Shown here in pieces: positions 11,400 through 23,414 of a stretch of DNA of 64,000 bases; the stretch's first letter is position 1, and every line of letters starts with the position of its first letter. The position numbers were made by a program, and so were the translations under genes. The stretch is from NCBI GenBank assembly GCA_030544235.1, contig CM060467.1:2113501-2177500 (forward strand), given 5' to 3'. The notes below the pieces were generated by a model. That model was given only the letters and a program-made list of their open reading frames with translations. It made no database searches and was not told the origin of the DNA. The DNA comes from Lepturacanthus savala (Eukaryota > Chordata > Actinopteri > Scombriformes > Trichiuridae).

Positions 11400-13925
11400 A
11401 CCCTCTGGAAACCATAGTTTCCAACTCAAAATAAAAAAAGACTGCAGTTTTTTTCAATGACGTGATAGTAGACAACTAGTAGACAAAAAAATATAAGAAT
11501 ACAAGTACTTCCTGTCACATGACGTCATTGACTTCCTCCCAGAAAGAGTCTTTTTTTAATTAATTAATTTTTAATTCAAGTCTCTATAATTAAAAAAAAA
11601 TATTTTGACAAATACTTTTTGGTTTATATGTATATTTGAGCAATTATTAAAATACTATTTTCTTTAAATCAGAGACAAAAATGGTAAAATATAGATGCAT
11701 AACATGATTGTGACTCAACTGATAAATATTTGCTAAAAAAAATGTTTTTTTGGATAAAAAATGGGCTTAAATGGGTAAATATCGTGTATTTTACTGTTAT
11801 CATGTCATATACTTTGTCAGTTTTATAATATTTTGCAATAAGTTGCTGCTTGAACCTGATTTCAATTATTTTATTTTGTATTTTAATTAACTCTTATGGC
11901 TAATTCTGTCATATTTGACCCTGTCAAATAAATAAACAGCAAATAGGTCACGTGCATCAGAAATTACACTGTTTTCCTGCTTCAATCTGCAGAATTTTTA
12001 CCAAAAAAATTCAAAATATAAAGTAGTTTGACTGAATTTATGATTAACAGTTCTTCACACACAAGTTTTAAATTATATTTAACAATCCTGGCGTCGATTG
12101 AGATGAATCTGAACGATTCAATCACTGATTCTGTCTCTGAAAAGAACTGATTCACATATTGTTTGTTAGTTATTCTTGGCCGAAACGAAAAGATCAACAA
12201 AATCCCAAACATCAGAGACATAAGCGATAACTAATTTGTCTAATTTGATTGAGCCAATAAACCTCCGAGAGGTTAAAAGTGCAAAAAAAAAAAAACTGGA
12301 TTCAAAATAAAAGCACAAGGCAGAAACAGCCTGGAGTAGTTTGGACTGTGTCTCTATGTCTCTAGGCCTGTTTGACCACTTAATTGGAACTGTCAGAAAT
12401 AGTAAAATAATTATAGGCTCCAGAATTTTCTGTGTTTGACAAACAACAGGCAGAAAACTTTGATTATGGAATTTCAAAATAAGAGGGATAATTACAGCGA
12501 CGAAGGCCCGTTGTAACATTATAAGTAGACAGAAAAAACAAAAAGAGCTCGTGCCTGTTGTTTATTGTAACACCCGCCCTCTCGTCTACTCTGTCTTGGT
12601 CAATTTCAGACTCACTTATCCTCCCGGGGACAACGCTCCACGTTTCTACCAGATTTTCAGTAACTTCGCATCCTTCAGATCATCATTTCTCCCGTTTTCC
12701 TCTCTAACTAAATAAATTCATCCCCCCCGCGTTCGGTCGTTCGCGACGAAGAGAACAACCGAGATGTTTCATTTCGTCTCGTTTAAGGAAACGCTTCCGA
12801 TTTATCACAGAATCAAACATCAACTCGTGACAACTTTAAATAAAACCGTCCGTCGAAGCCAATGGAAGATCTATGTGTTATGGGAAGCTCTTTAGTTTTT
12901 TTATACTTTAGTTTAGAAACTCTTCCCCACTTCTTGTGAATAAAGATTGATCACATTTGAAACCACGTGCCCAGAACGTTTCTCCACTGCCAACATGTGT
13001 TTGCCATATTGGTCCTCGAATGAAACAACCGGAATATCACCTTATTTTTATGCACGCGAGGCATGTGGTTGTTTTGAAAGGATGTGCAATGGCAATCACT
13101 CTTTGCTCTTTACAAGATGAGCCTCCATACTGCAAGCCCACATACCCAAATCAATCTTGAAGCCATTAAAATCTTTATTGTTAAAGTCGTGAGCTCTTTA
13201 AAAGAAGAAGAATTGTGTTGTTTCTATCACAGTTTATCGCTCACGTTTGTCTCCGACAGGGAAGAATCACTGATACTCCGTGGAGTAAATGCCCCTTCTT
13301 TTTTTTTTTCCGGGTAAAGAAATCTTAAATTCCCCTTTGGAACGTCTTCTTGGATGATATATAAACATTTTCTGTTATTCTCAGACAATTTGAACCAGGT
13401 GAGCTGCCTGCTCTAAGATTTCAAACCGAGAGAAAAGTCCCAAAGTAAACAAATTTAATTTACTCACTACAAAGGATTCTAAATACTCATCCGCAATTTG
13501 ATCTGGCCCCATATGATTTGCATTATGGTTAAGATAAGTTTTTTCTCTTTTCTTTTCGGGGGGGTATTAGCCGCCGTTAGCCTGAGACAGTCTAATGTCA
13601 TGAAGATTTGAGGCATAACATCATCGGGCCAGAGAGAGAAGAAGTAATAGAGGCCTTTCAAAATGTTGGAGGCAAATCGCTGGACTGCAACAGATGTTTG
13701 AAGGACCCAGATGTGAAACTTTGATATTATCTGCTGCAGAAAAAAACATTTCCATGGTTGCTGTGGAACCTACAGGCTTTAAGATAGAATAGATTTTCCT
13801 ACAAATTGCTCTGTAAGTGTCTCTGTGCAGCGATTTTTTTATTTTTCGTGTATCTAGGCACCGGGGATTCACGGAAAATGATCCATGAAAGTACTGGACG
13901 TGAAGCAGGTGCATTAAACATTAAA
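11400..13925. other. Non-repetitive interval without recognised gene
   Basis: AT-rich sequence with a higher-complexity patch at about 12560-12850 (several CpG, CCCCCCGCG, TCGTTCGCGACGA). The longest open frame (12166-12519, minus) shows no domain and a composition expected by chance. Nothing else is supported. Confidence 0.4.
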
Positions 13926-13931
13926 ACGACG

Positions 13932-14040
13932 TGACGCTACACTTCTCACTGATTTATATTAGAAAAAGAATGAAGCTACACTTCTCACTGATTTATATTA
14001 GAAAAAGAATGAAGCTACACTTCTCACTGATTTATATTAG
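13932..14040. repeat. 39-bp tandem repeat, about 2.8 copies
   Basis: Three near-identical successive copies of a unit beginning GAAGCTACACTTCTCACTGA. The first copy has GACG in place of GAAG and the last diverges after TTAGA. Confidence 0.95.
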
Positions 14041-14164
14041 AGGAAAACAGTGTTTCTCTATGTTTCTGATCAGTTTCATTGATGAGTTTGATCGATATAA
14101 ACTGATATGAACATAATCAACAGTAAACCTACACTGGAAATACTTCTATATAGGGCGGGAAGTA

Positions 14165-15335
14165 AATAAGTACATTTATTCAAGTAATGAATATTCTTAC
14201 TCTTTACTTTTATCCATTAATAAATAAATATTCTTACTCGTTTCTCTATAAATAACTAAACATTTGTACTTTTTCCCTAATAAATGACACAATAAATGAA
14301 ATATTCTTACACTTTTCTCCATATTTTCTAAATATTTTCACTTTGTTCCTAATAAATAACCAAATATTCTTGTTCTTTTCTCCATATCAGCCATAAATAA
14401 CTAAATATTTTTACTCTTTCTCCATAAATAACTATTTTTTTAACCTTTTTCCTAATAATTGTCTTGTTTCTCTATAAATAACTAAACATTTGTACTTTTT
14501 CCCTAATAAATGACTAAATATTCTTACACTTTTCTCCATATTATCCATAAATAACTAAGTATTCTTACTCTTTTCATTATATAGGCCATAAATAACTAAT
14601 ATTTTTACCTTTTTTCCTAATAAATAACTAAATATTCCTACTCTTTTTTCCATATCAGCCTCAAATAACTAAGTATTCTTACTCTTTTCTTCATATTATC
14701 CACAAATGACTAAATATTCTTACTCATTTCTCCATAATATCCATAAATAATAAAATATTCTTAGGCTTTTCTCCATGTCGACCATAAATAACTGAATATT
14801 TTGACTTTTTTCCTGATAAATAACCAAATATTCCTACTCTTTTCTCCATATCAGCCATAAATAACTAAATAGTTTTACTTCTTTCCTGATAAATGACTAA
14901 ATATTCATGCACTTTTCTCCATATTATCCATAAATAACAGAATATTCTTACTCTTTTTGCCATATAGGCCATAAATAACTAAATATTTTTACTCTTTTCT
15001 CCATATTATACATAAATAACTAAGTATTCTTACTCTTTTCGTTATATAGGCCATAAGTCACTAATATTTTTACCTTTGTTTCTAATAAATAATCAAATAT
15101 TCTTACTCTTTTCTTCATAAATAACTAAATAGTTTTGTTCTTTTCTCAATAAATAACTAAATATTCGTACTCATTTCTCCATATAGGCCATAAATAACTA
15201 CATATTTTAATTTTTTCCTAATAAATGACTTATATCTTTTACTTTTCTCCAGATTTTCCATAAATAACTAAATATTCATACTCTTTTGTCAATGTTCGCC
15301 ATAAATAGTAAAATAATAAATAGCTAAATAAAGGG
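14165..15335. repeat. Degenerate minisatellite, unit about 41 bp with shorter variants
   Basis: Repeats of CATAAATAACTAAATATTCT followed by TACTCTTTTCTCCATATTAT. A shorter form lacks the CATATTATC part, so spacing alternates between roughly 30 and 41 bases. Copies differ widely, suggesting an old array. Confidence 0.9.
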
Positions 15336-15394
15336 TATTAACTCTCTGCTGCATAAAATATTGCTTAGACATGGTAAAAAAATATTTTGAATGT

Positions 15395-15665
15395 TTTTAT
15401 TACTTAAAATGGCCTGATAAACAAATGGTAAACAAATATATTTAAGCATATAAAAAAACATATCTTTAAAATTTAATTAAATGTAAAAAAAAAAAAAAAA
15501 AATTGTGAAAATTTTCCAAAATCCAGAATAAAAGATAAACTTCTGTTGTGACACAGTGATGCTCACATGTCAAATGTCCATCAGCAATAGGGATATCCTG
15601 GTCATGTGACCTCATAAATTGTATGTCCTTCAAAATAAAAGCCCCCTTTTCACGCCTAACTGTAA
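15395..15665 (-). repeat. Interspersed repeat family B copy
   Basis: Reverse-complement copy of family B with the conserved core (15597-15613 region) and the flanking AAAGCCCCCTTTTCACGCCT edge. The A run at 15486-15502 interrupts it. Confidence 0.85.
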
Positions 15666-15699
15666 AAACATTAAAACTTTTTACGAAAATTAAGGTATA

Positions 15700-17050
15700 G
15701 TAATCGCTGCCATATGGAAACCTTATGTAAAAGCAAATATTCCACTTTCTATTTTACAGATAAAGATTTGTCAAAAAATAATGTTTTAGTTTAATAAAGT
15801 TTTTTTAAATGTGTGAAAGCTGTTGTATAAACTGTAAAATCTAATATATTCTACTATTAATATCTAAAAATGGCTCCAATACAAGATTAAAATGCTGAAA
15901 TACTGTAATATACTAAAATGACACTTTCATTTTGAATCTTTAAGTACATTTTGATGATAATACTTCTGTACATTTACTTGTATTTGAGTATTTTAGAAAC
16001 CTGAGGATTTAATCCACCTCCGTTTGGTCATGAGGAGTAATTCAGGCCCAAAAGAGAATAAATTTGGAGATTTATCTTTGTCTGGTGCAGGAACAAGACA
16101 CCAAATAAAAGTTAATGTTTCTTCATGTCTGCTGTGGTCATACAAGTCTGCATTTTTGCCGTAAAAACTTTATAATGTTTTGATATGTCAGCGCGTTAAT
16201 AACCAGGTCGAAATAATGAAACTTTTACGCGGCCGTTATATTTGACGTCTTCACGGATTCCACCCAGAGGACAAAGTCGTTTCTGCTTTATCGCGAGTGT
16301 TCAGGGTGGAATGTTTAACTCGTCCAGGTCATTTATTGTAAAGTACAGTATTTGGTACAGTAAATATCTGTTATGACTGGATGAAACTTTATTTAAACGA
16401 CACTTCCAGGTATTTCAAGGTGAGGATGGTCATGTACCATAAACCTGAAGTTTTTCTCTGGCAGATGCACCAAAAAGAAAACATCTGTATGAGCCAGAGG
16501 ACCATTAAACAATCACTCTCAGCGATTTAATGCAAAATTAATGAATCGCCAGTTAAAGTTCACTCTGCTGATAATAAAAAATAAACATGTGAACATGTGA
16601 CCAGTTGGATTCAGGCTGTTTGATTCTCCAGAAACAAGCCAACGTGTTTATTCTATACTTTATTCCCCTAAAAACGTGTAAAATTAGCATCAACAATAAG
16701 AATTAATTCAAACATCAGTTCTTTCTGCTGGTAAATTTCATGTAGAAAAGGAAAAAACGCTGATATGTGGCGTGTAAGTAAAACAGAACTGCTTCGAATC
16801 AAACGTGATGCCAGCACGTTAGACATTAACTGTTCTATCTATTTTTATTCTGTGGTTCTATATGAGCATAAAACAAATATGTAAGATGAAATGTGGGCCT
16901 GTAATAGCCATATTGGATGGGTTTTAATATCTCCGTGTCAAAAAATGTTGGCACAATCCGCCTCCATGTTTAATCGTGATTGATTTCACAGAGGATCAAA
17001 CAGGGAATACTAACATCTGTTAGGTCTGTCAGAAAAATAACAGCTGATCT
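15700..17050. other. No recognised feature
   Basis: AT-rich sequence, no tandem array, no open frame with recognisable content. Confidence 0.4.
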
Positions 17051-17149
17051 AATAATCTGCAGATGGATGCTGTAGTTTAGTTTTTTTGTTTGTTCTGGTC
17101 AACAATCGGCTACGGTTTACAAATACATTAAAGAGGAGGATGCAGTAAT

Positions 17150-18650
17150 TGATTGGATTTAACTATTGCAGCGTGGATTATTGTTGGTTCTTTGCAGTTT
17201 TCTTAAGAACCGTTAATCCGATTGACTTCATACTTTACACTAAACTCCTTCAGACCCTCAGAAATACACCCACCAAGTGTGAAGATGATCAGAAAAACTG
17301 TTCTCAAGATTTTATACATGAAGTACAGTCATACATCCAGAAATACACAGATTCCTTCCTGTATGATGGTGTTACAGCGCCACCTATTGGCTAAATGACA
17401 CCAAATGTGTCACAGTCACTCAGAAATCATATCTGCAGACATCCACCAAATGTGGCTCCAATGGAATAAAGTGTAAATAAGATATGACCTTTTTTTTTTA
17501 CAGGATTTGACCCAATACTGAGGACTGGATATAGCAAAGCGGCTGTTAAAAAGCTGAAAAAGCTGTTTTTTTCCTTTTTTAACCATTTACTGATTGCAAA
17601 AAAATGGAGAACAAGATATAGCAAACATAAATGTTATTTATGTTATATAAAAATGAGAAAAAAAACACTTTTAATGGCTTGCTCTAAAGATATTTTATAC
17701 CAATTTTGGTGATAATTGGCCAAATTATACCAAATTTGTCACCCAGACATTATATCTACACATTTCCACCAATAGAATGATATTTATTTAACATATGTGA
17801 TATCAACACATTTGAAAGAAAAAAAAACACATTTTATTTTGTACCAAATTTGGTAAATCTTGTTTGGTGATTGCAAAAATGTTGTAGGAGGAAAAGCAAA
17901 AAAAAATATTGGGACAAAATTCAAAGTTGTGAGAAAAATGTCTTAACAGGGTTTGGCTTATAAAGAAATATTTGTATAGATCCATTGATTCAAGGGAATT
18001 AAAATTATGTTTCTGAGATTAAATGTCTAAATTACTTTGTTATAGCGCCACCATCTGGTCTAATAATACCAAATCTGACAATTCACTTAATTGAGTTCCC
18101 AGTAATAAACCCACCAAATATGAAGTGGATCAGATGAACAGTTCTCAACATACATGAAGGAAAGTCCTCCATCCAGAAACACAGAGGTTCCATTGTTATA
18201 GATAGATGATACTGCTACAACGCCACCTATTGACCAAATGACACCAAATTTGTCATTTTCACTCAGACACCATATCTACACATGTCCACCAAATGTGGTT
18301 CCAATAGAATAAAGCATCAATCAGATATGACATTTTATTTGTAAGGAAATCTCTAATCACAGCAAATATTGAGGACTGGATATAGTTAAAAAAAGGTGAA
18401 AAAGACATTTTTCTGGCTTTTTAAACATTTTTTAACCAAATTTGGTGACGATTACACAAAATGATTGGGACAAAATTCCTAGAATTTAGATTCTGAGACT
18501 AAATGTTAAAAGGTACAGTTCAAAAATATAAAATGACTTGTTATAGCGCCACCATCTGGTTAAATTACATCAAATTCAACACTGAACTTACATGGATTCC
18601 CAGTAATAAACCCACCAAATGTGAAGTGGATCAGATTAAAAACTCTTGAG
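17150..18650 (+). repeat. Interspersed fish repeat with GCGCCACC(A)TCTGGT motif, several partial units
   Basis: The motif [AC]GCGCCACC[AT]... (near 17379, 18046 and 18545; degenerate CAACGCCACCTATTG near 18216) is each time followed by a CAAAT..GTCA segment, a CACCAAATGTGAAG-like segment and ACAGTTCTCAA-like sequence. The copies alternate between two sub-types (ATCTGGT and TATTGGC), suggesting a dimeric unit. It is a known style of teleost repeat; no coding capacity is seen. Confidence 0.7.
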
Positions 18651-18659
18651 AAGAAACTC

Positions 18660-19560
18660 AGACAGCGATACACGTTTGTGGGAATTTATTCTCTAATCTT
18701 TCTGCTCCTCTTAAATTTTGAATATGTACAATAAATACATCGAGAAATAAAACGAAAATGTCCAGAACAGCTTCCATGCACCTTGGCATCAATTCTGGAA
18801 CTTTACTGGGGAAATGGAGAATGTCAGGAAATGATATACAGTCGTTCTTTATATCCATCATGAGAAAAATGAATAAAATATATATATATAAATCAAAAAG
18901 AGATCATTTTAAAACCAGATAATACTTTGTAAATCAGTTATCATTCACAAATACAGGTGCATCTTAAATAATTAGCATTTAAATTACAAGAAATAAAGGC
19001 TTGAAGTGTCTCTCTATATATAATATAGGAGTTTCACTTACTAAAAGACAAAAAATATATAATATTTTAATGATATTCTCATTATCTGAGATGCACCTGT
19101 ACATCTACAGGTTATAAACTAAAAAATAAAATAAAGTGTCAGCTTCAATTGTAAAAGATATTGACTCGTTTGGTGTTTTAATGAGAAAACTCAGGTATAA
19201 AATCACCCTTTGGTGTTTAATTAGGTCCAGATCTGACGTCTCTGAAGGTTATAACACGTGGTTTATATCATTTTCATACTCGCTGCCACACACAGACTCG
19301 TCGAGATGTCAGAAAACATGGCGAGCGATGACTCATCTGACCAGATCTCGGTTTTTTTCCACATTTGTGCAGACCAGCTCCGATTGGTTTTTACACCACT
19401 GAGCTCTCCGATGTGCATTCATCTTTGTAATGAGGGGTTTAAACACTGCGAACCCTCAGGCTGTAATATCCCTCTCTGGGTAATTGTTGACAGACTCTTC
19501 TCTCTGAAACGTTCGACATATTCATCCACCTGAGGAACCGTTTCCTTCATGTTTTTCCTC
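18660..19560 (-). mobile_element. Tc1/mariner-like transposase remnant, copy 2 (internal deletion, MITE insertion)
   Basis: On the minus strand WSDESSL lies at 19323-19343, with the same lead-in as copy 1 out to about 19545. The third catalytic block is degraded to YENDINHVL followed by SETSDL near 19220-19285. Only about 50 bases separate these blocks, against roughly 350 normally, so the middle of the gene is deleted. A C-terminal piece, FPSKVPELMPRCMEAVL, lies at about 18755-18815 and resembles the family's ESMPRRIEAVL end. The sequence at 18815-18950 is co-linear with 1050-1190 of copy 1. Stops are present; it is a pseudogene. Confidence 0.8.
18954..19099. mobile_element. Tc1/mariner-type MITE, 146 bp, with TA target duplication
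   Basis: The ends are inverted repeats: CAGGTGCATCTTAAATAAT at the left and the reverse complement of CAGGTGCATCTCAGATAAT at the right, 11 bases perfect and then imperfect. TA flanks both sides (18952-18953 and 19100-19101). The interior AAATAAAGGCTTGAAG-like sequence and the CAGGTGCATCTCA end match a widespread family of short mariner-type elements in fish, from memory. No coding capacity. Confidence 0.9.
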
Positions 19561-20104
19561 AGACGTTCATGTACGGGGCGTTTGGGAATGAAATTTCATT
19601 GCTTTTGGCTTCAGGAAGCATAAAATCTGTATAAAAACAAGTATAAAACAGTATATAAATATATCTAAGTAGAGAAACAAGAAAACAGTGTGAATTATTC
19701 TCAATTGCACAGTGAGGAAAAAGAATTCAGAACATTTTCTCTCAGGTTTCATCGATGAAACTGGGCAGAAACTTTTCAAGAATTTAAGAAAAAAAAAACG
19801 AATCCAAAGTTTTTAGGGCGGCTGCAAAAAAATGAAATTTTATCTGTTATTGAAGAGAAAGTTCTTGATTTTTTTTATCCCACTGGCAGATACTTTTACT
19901 TATTTCAAGGTTTTCAAAGAATATAAGATTTAAAAAGTCAGAATTATGAGATAAAAAAGTCAATTCTCCTGCACTCCAAGTGAAAATATCTTATTTTGTA
20001 TTTATTATTAGAATTGGACTAATTCTACCAAAAACAAGATATTTTCACTTCATATACCAACAATTACTTTATCTTCATTTTTCTAAAAAATAAATATAAA
20101 TATA

Positions 20105-20540
20105 AAACCTGTTTTGACAGTTAGGCATGAAAAGGGGGCTTTTATTTTGAAGGACATACAATTTATGAGGTCACATGACCAGGATATCCCTATTGCTGGT
20201 GGACATTTGACATGTGAGCATCATTAACTCACAACTAAAGGTTGTCTTTTATTCTGAAATTTGGAAAATTTGCAAAAAATATTGTTTTTTTCCACATTTA
20301 ATCAACTTTTTCTTATATATTTTTAAAATATCTATTATTTAGCCATTTTTAAGTAATAAAACATTCATATTTCATGCAATAAATTGTTAAGATTTAATTT
20401 TTTATAGTGTAGAAGTTGTTTTAGTAAAGAGGAGAAGAGGAAAAAGGCGTAAATCAACATTTTTAAAGTAAATTATAAGAATTCTAGGTTTGTTACCAGC
20501 AAATATCTTAAAATCAAAGGTTGTTTCTCAATTTCACATA
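20105..20540 (+). repeat. Interspersed repeat family B, tandem copy 1
   Basis: Starts near GTTTTGACAGTTAGGCATGA, passes AAAAGGGGGCTTTTATTTTG, the core GGTCACATGACC..GGATATCC at 20169-20188, and ends with ATCTTAAAATCAAAGGTTGT. Longest copy in the window together with 35985-36430. Confidence 0.9.
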
Positions 20541-20554
20541 AAGATATTTGAATA

Positions 20555-20845
20555 TAAAATCTGTTTTGACAGTTAGGCGTGAAAAGGGGGCTTTTATTTT
20601 GAAGGACATACAATTTATGAGGTCACATGACCAGGATATCCCTATTGCTAATGGACATTTGACATGTGAGCGTCTTTAACTCACAACTAAGTGTGTAGAC
20701 GTTGTTTTAGTAAAGAGGAGAAGGGGAAAAAAGGTGTAATTCAACATTTTTAAAGGAAATTATAAGAATTCTAGGTTTGTTACCAGCAAATATCTTAAAA
20801 TCAAAGGTTGTTTCCCAATTTCACATAAAGATATTTGAATGAGAT
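20555..20845 (+). repeat. Interspersed repeat family B, tandem copy 2 (internally deleted)
   Basis: Same start (TTTTGACAGTTAGGCGTGAA), core at 20621-20640 and same end as the previous copy, but lacking about 150 internal bases. The two starts are about 453 bases apart. Confidence 0.9.
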
Positions 20846-20849
20846 GTTT

Positions 20850-22350
20850 AAGTAAAGTCCCCAGAAGTTCATACTGGGCAAGTTTCACTTCTTCACATAT
20901 AAAATATTGCACCAAAATACAGTATATTACAGCGAGTGATATCAACACTCGTGCACGTTACATAAAATACTCCGTCGGCGTCGTTTTCGACACTTTAAGA
21001 GGCTCCTTCCAGTGTTTGAGACGTTAATGAACTCATTAGCCTCTTTGGATGAGAAAAACACACCAGCTCGGCCTTATAGAGACGTTTGGGGAAGACTGAA
21101 ATGACGCCAGACTCTTTTTTTTAAGGATGTTACTAGTGATTAACACCCTGGACAGTTCCAGAACATCTGTGGAATCACGGCTGAGTGAAACATAAACACT
21201 ATCGGTCAGAGGGAAGAAGCCTGACTGGATGTGAGTAATCCATGCACCATGCAGGGAAAACCAGAGGAAAGCAGAAAATCCCTGTCTCTCTCTCTCTTCT
21301 CGTACATATATATGCTTTATGATCTCCTAATGTGCTCCTCCGTGGCTCCTAAATCGTCTCAGGATTTTTTAATAACCACTTAAAAAGCTTCGCGATTATT
21401 TAACCGTCGTCGGATGAATCGCTGAAGGCCGAGCGTCCCGCCGAGCGTCTGGATCCGTCTTTGACGGGAAGTAAATTAGCTTATTTTCTCGTTAGCTAAT
21501 CCGTCTTTAGAGTGTTTTCCCGCCAGGCGCCGTCCCTCAGACCAGACGTTACCCGTCTCGTTTGTAAAAAAACAGTTAAACGGACTTTAATCTGCGGAAA
21601 ATGTTGGGAAAACGTTGGGAATATCCGACCAGGGGATAAATTTCTTTAATCGCGACGTTTGCAGCTACGAGTCGAGAAACAAGTGTCTGGGAGAGATTCT
21701 GGAGCATTTTACTACGAAAACGAATGACTTATCAACACGGTTATTGATTTAAATCACATTAATGTTGTGATTCTGATTATTTGTGGTGAAATGACCCAAC
21801 GTTGAGCTAATTCCTCTTGTTAGCACGGGTGAATTTTTGTTGTCATTGAACCAAAAATGAGAATGAAGCAGAACCAGTGGATCAGACGTCCCCAATGACC
21901 AATAATCAATAGATTTCTATTAGATATTTGTTCAAACAGCTGATAATAAACCTACAATCCATCAAAAATGTTGCTCTACTCTTTATTTCCCTCCTCTTTT
22001 TTACTGAAACAACTTCTACACTACAAAAAATTAAACCTTAACAAGTGAAAATGGTGTGACTAGTCCAATATAGAGAATAAACTTTATTTATAAAGCACTT
22101 TTCATACATAGGAAATGTAACAGTAGAATTATCTTGAAATATTTATTGATAATTTTGATTATTTCAAGTGTTTTTTCTTGATTTGGGCCAATTTAGTCTT
22201 GTTTTCTTTAAATAAGATTCAATTATTTGACTTTTTATCTCATAATTTTTTATTATCTTTGTGGATCTTTTATTCCCACAATGCATTTGGGAATGGAATT
22301 CCATTGTTTTTGGCTTCCAGTAGAATAAACGCTGTATAAAATGTTATATC
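20850..22350. other. Interval without gene; higher-complexity patch at 21420-21620
   Basis: No coding sign. The patch 21420-21620 is CpG-richer than its surroundings and contains AAATTAGCTTA and TTAGCTAATCC, homeodomain-like sites in opposite orientation. It is a candidate non-coding element; evidence is compositional only. Confidence 0.35.
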
Positions 22351-22351
22351 A

Positions 22352-23085
22352 TTTGTATAATTTCAGCCCTAATATGCATCCTTGCATCCTGTAGTTTACA
22401 ATAAAATAGATTATTCTATGATCAATTCATGTAAAATACAAGAAATTAGCAAGTGGCTATTAATATTTGACATGAAAATGTCCATTTATAGTAATATTTT
22501 ATGCAAGTGTTGCTATCACTATAATATACACTACTTTTATGCAATAATTTATAGGTAAAGAAGTAAAATGCCAGTAGAAATGTCTGATATTTGAATAAAA
22601 AGTAGGTAAATTACCACATTAGAAAATTTGATACTACTTTTTATAAAGATTTTACCCCAAAAATTTTCCTCAAAATTCTGTTAGATAGGTGTTAAAGTAT
22701 TAAAGTTGTATGATTTGTAAAATTAGTATAATTTCAGCCCTAATATGCATCTTTGCACAGTAGTTTACAGTAAAATAGATCATTTTAAACTCTAGTTTCA
22801 CCATCTATGATAAATACAATAAATAAATAGCAAATATTTGAAATGAAAATGTCCATTTATAGTAATATTTTATGCAAGTGTTGCTATCACTATAATATAC
22901 ACTACTTTTATGCAATAATTTATAGGTAAAGAAGTAAAATTCCAGTAGAAATGTCTGATATTTGAATAAAAAACAGGTAAATTACCACATTAGAAAATTT
23001 AATACTACTTTTTATAAAGATTTTACCCAAAAATTTCCCTCAAAATTCCATTAGGTGGGTGTTAAAGTATTAAAGTTGTATGATT
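22352..23085 (+). repeat. Direct tandem duplication of about 365 bp
   Basis: The segments 22352-22715 and 22722-23085 run in parallel from AATTTCAGCCCTAATATGCA to GTGTTAAAGTATTAAAGTTG. The longest shared stretch covers TGCAAGTGTTGCTATCACTA and its neighbourhood. Small deletions are in the second copy. Confidence 0.9.
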
Positions 23086-23180
23086 TGATTTGATTAAACA
23101 TGTTTTCTGCATGTTTGATGCATATATTTACAAAATGGTAGAAGAATCCCTAAGTTTACATGTGATTCATGGAGCTAGTG

Positions 23181-23414
23181 AGTTATCAGTGAAGATCAAT
23201 GGGCAAAAATCACAAAGAATCGACAGGAAAAGGTCCAATTACCAACATTTAACCCAAATTAAGGTTTAAAGCTCATATCTGAGAATAGGATTAGTCTGAC
23301 TAACAGCTCATGACTCATTTCCACTTCACTTTTTATTCATTCCATATCACCACGGTAACAGCTGAGCTTAGAAATGAAGAAACTTTTCCTTTTTCTGGTG
23401 AAAACTGGTCTGGA
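23181..23414 (+). repeat. Left arm of a long inverted repeat
   Basis: Runs from AGTTATCAGTGAAGATCAAT to AAACTGGTCTGGA and is the reverse complement of 26113-26358 with one indel of about 13 bases (the right arm is longer). The spacing between arms is about 2.7 kb. Confidence 0.92.

Noticed and set aside
12166..12519. 117-codon minus strand open frame
   Set aside because: No domain, no splice structure, composition expected of AT-rich DNA.
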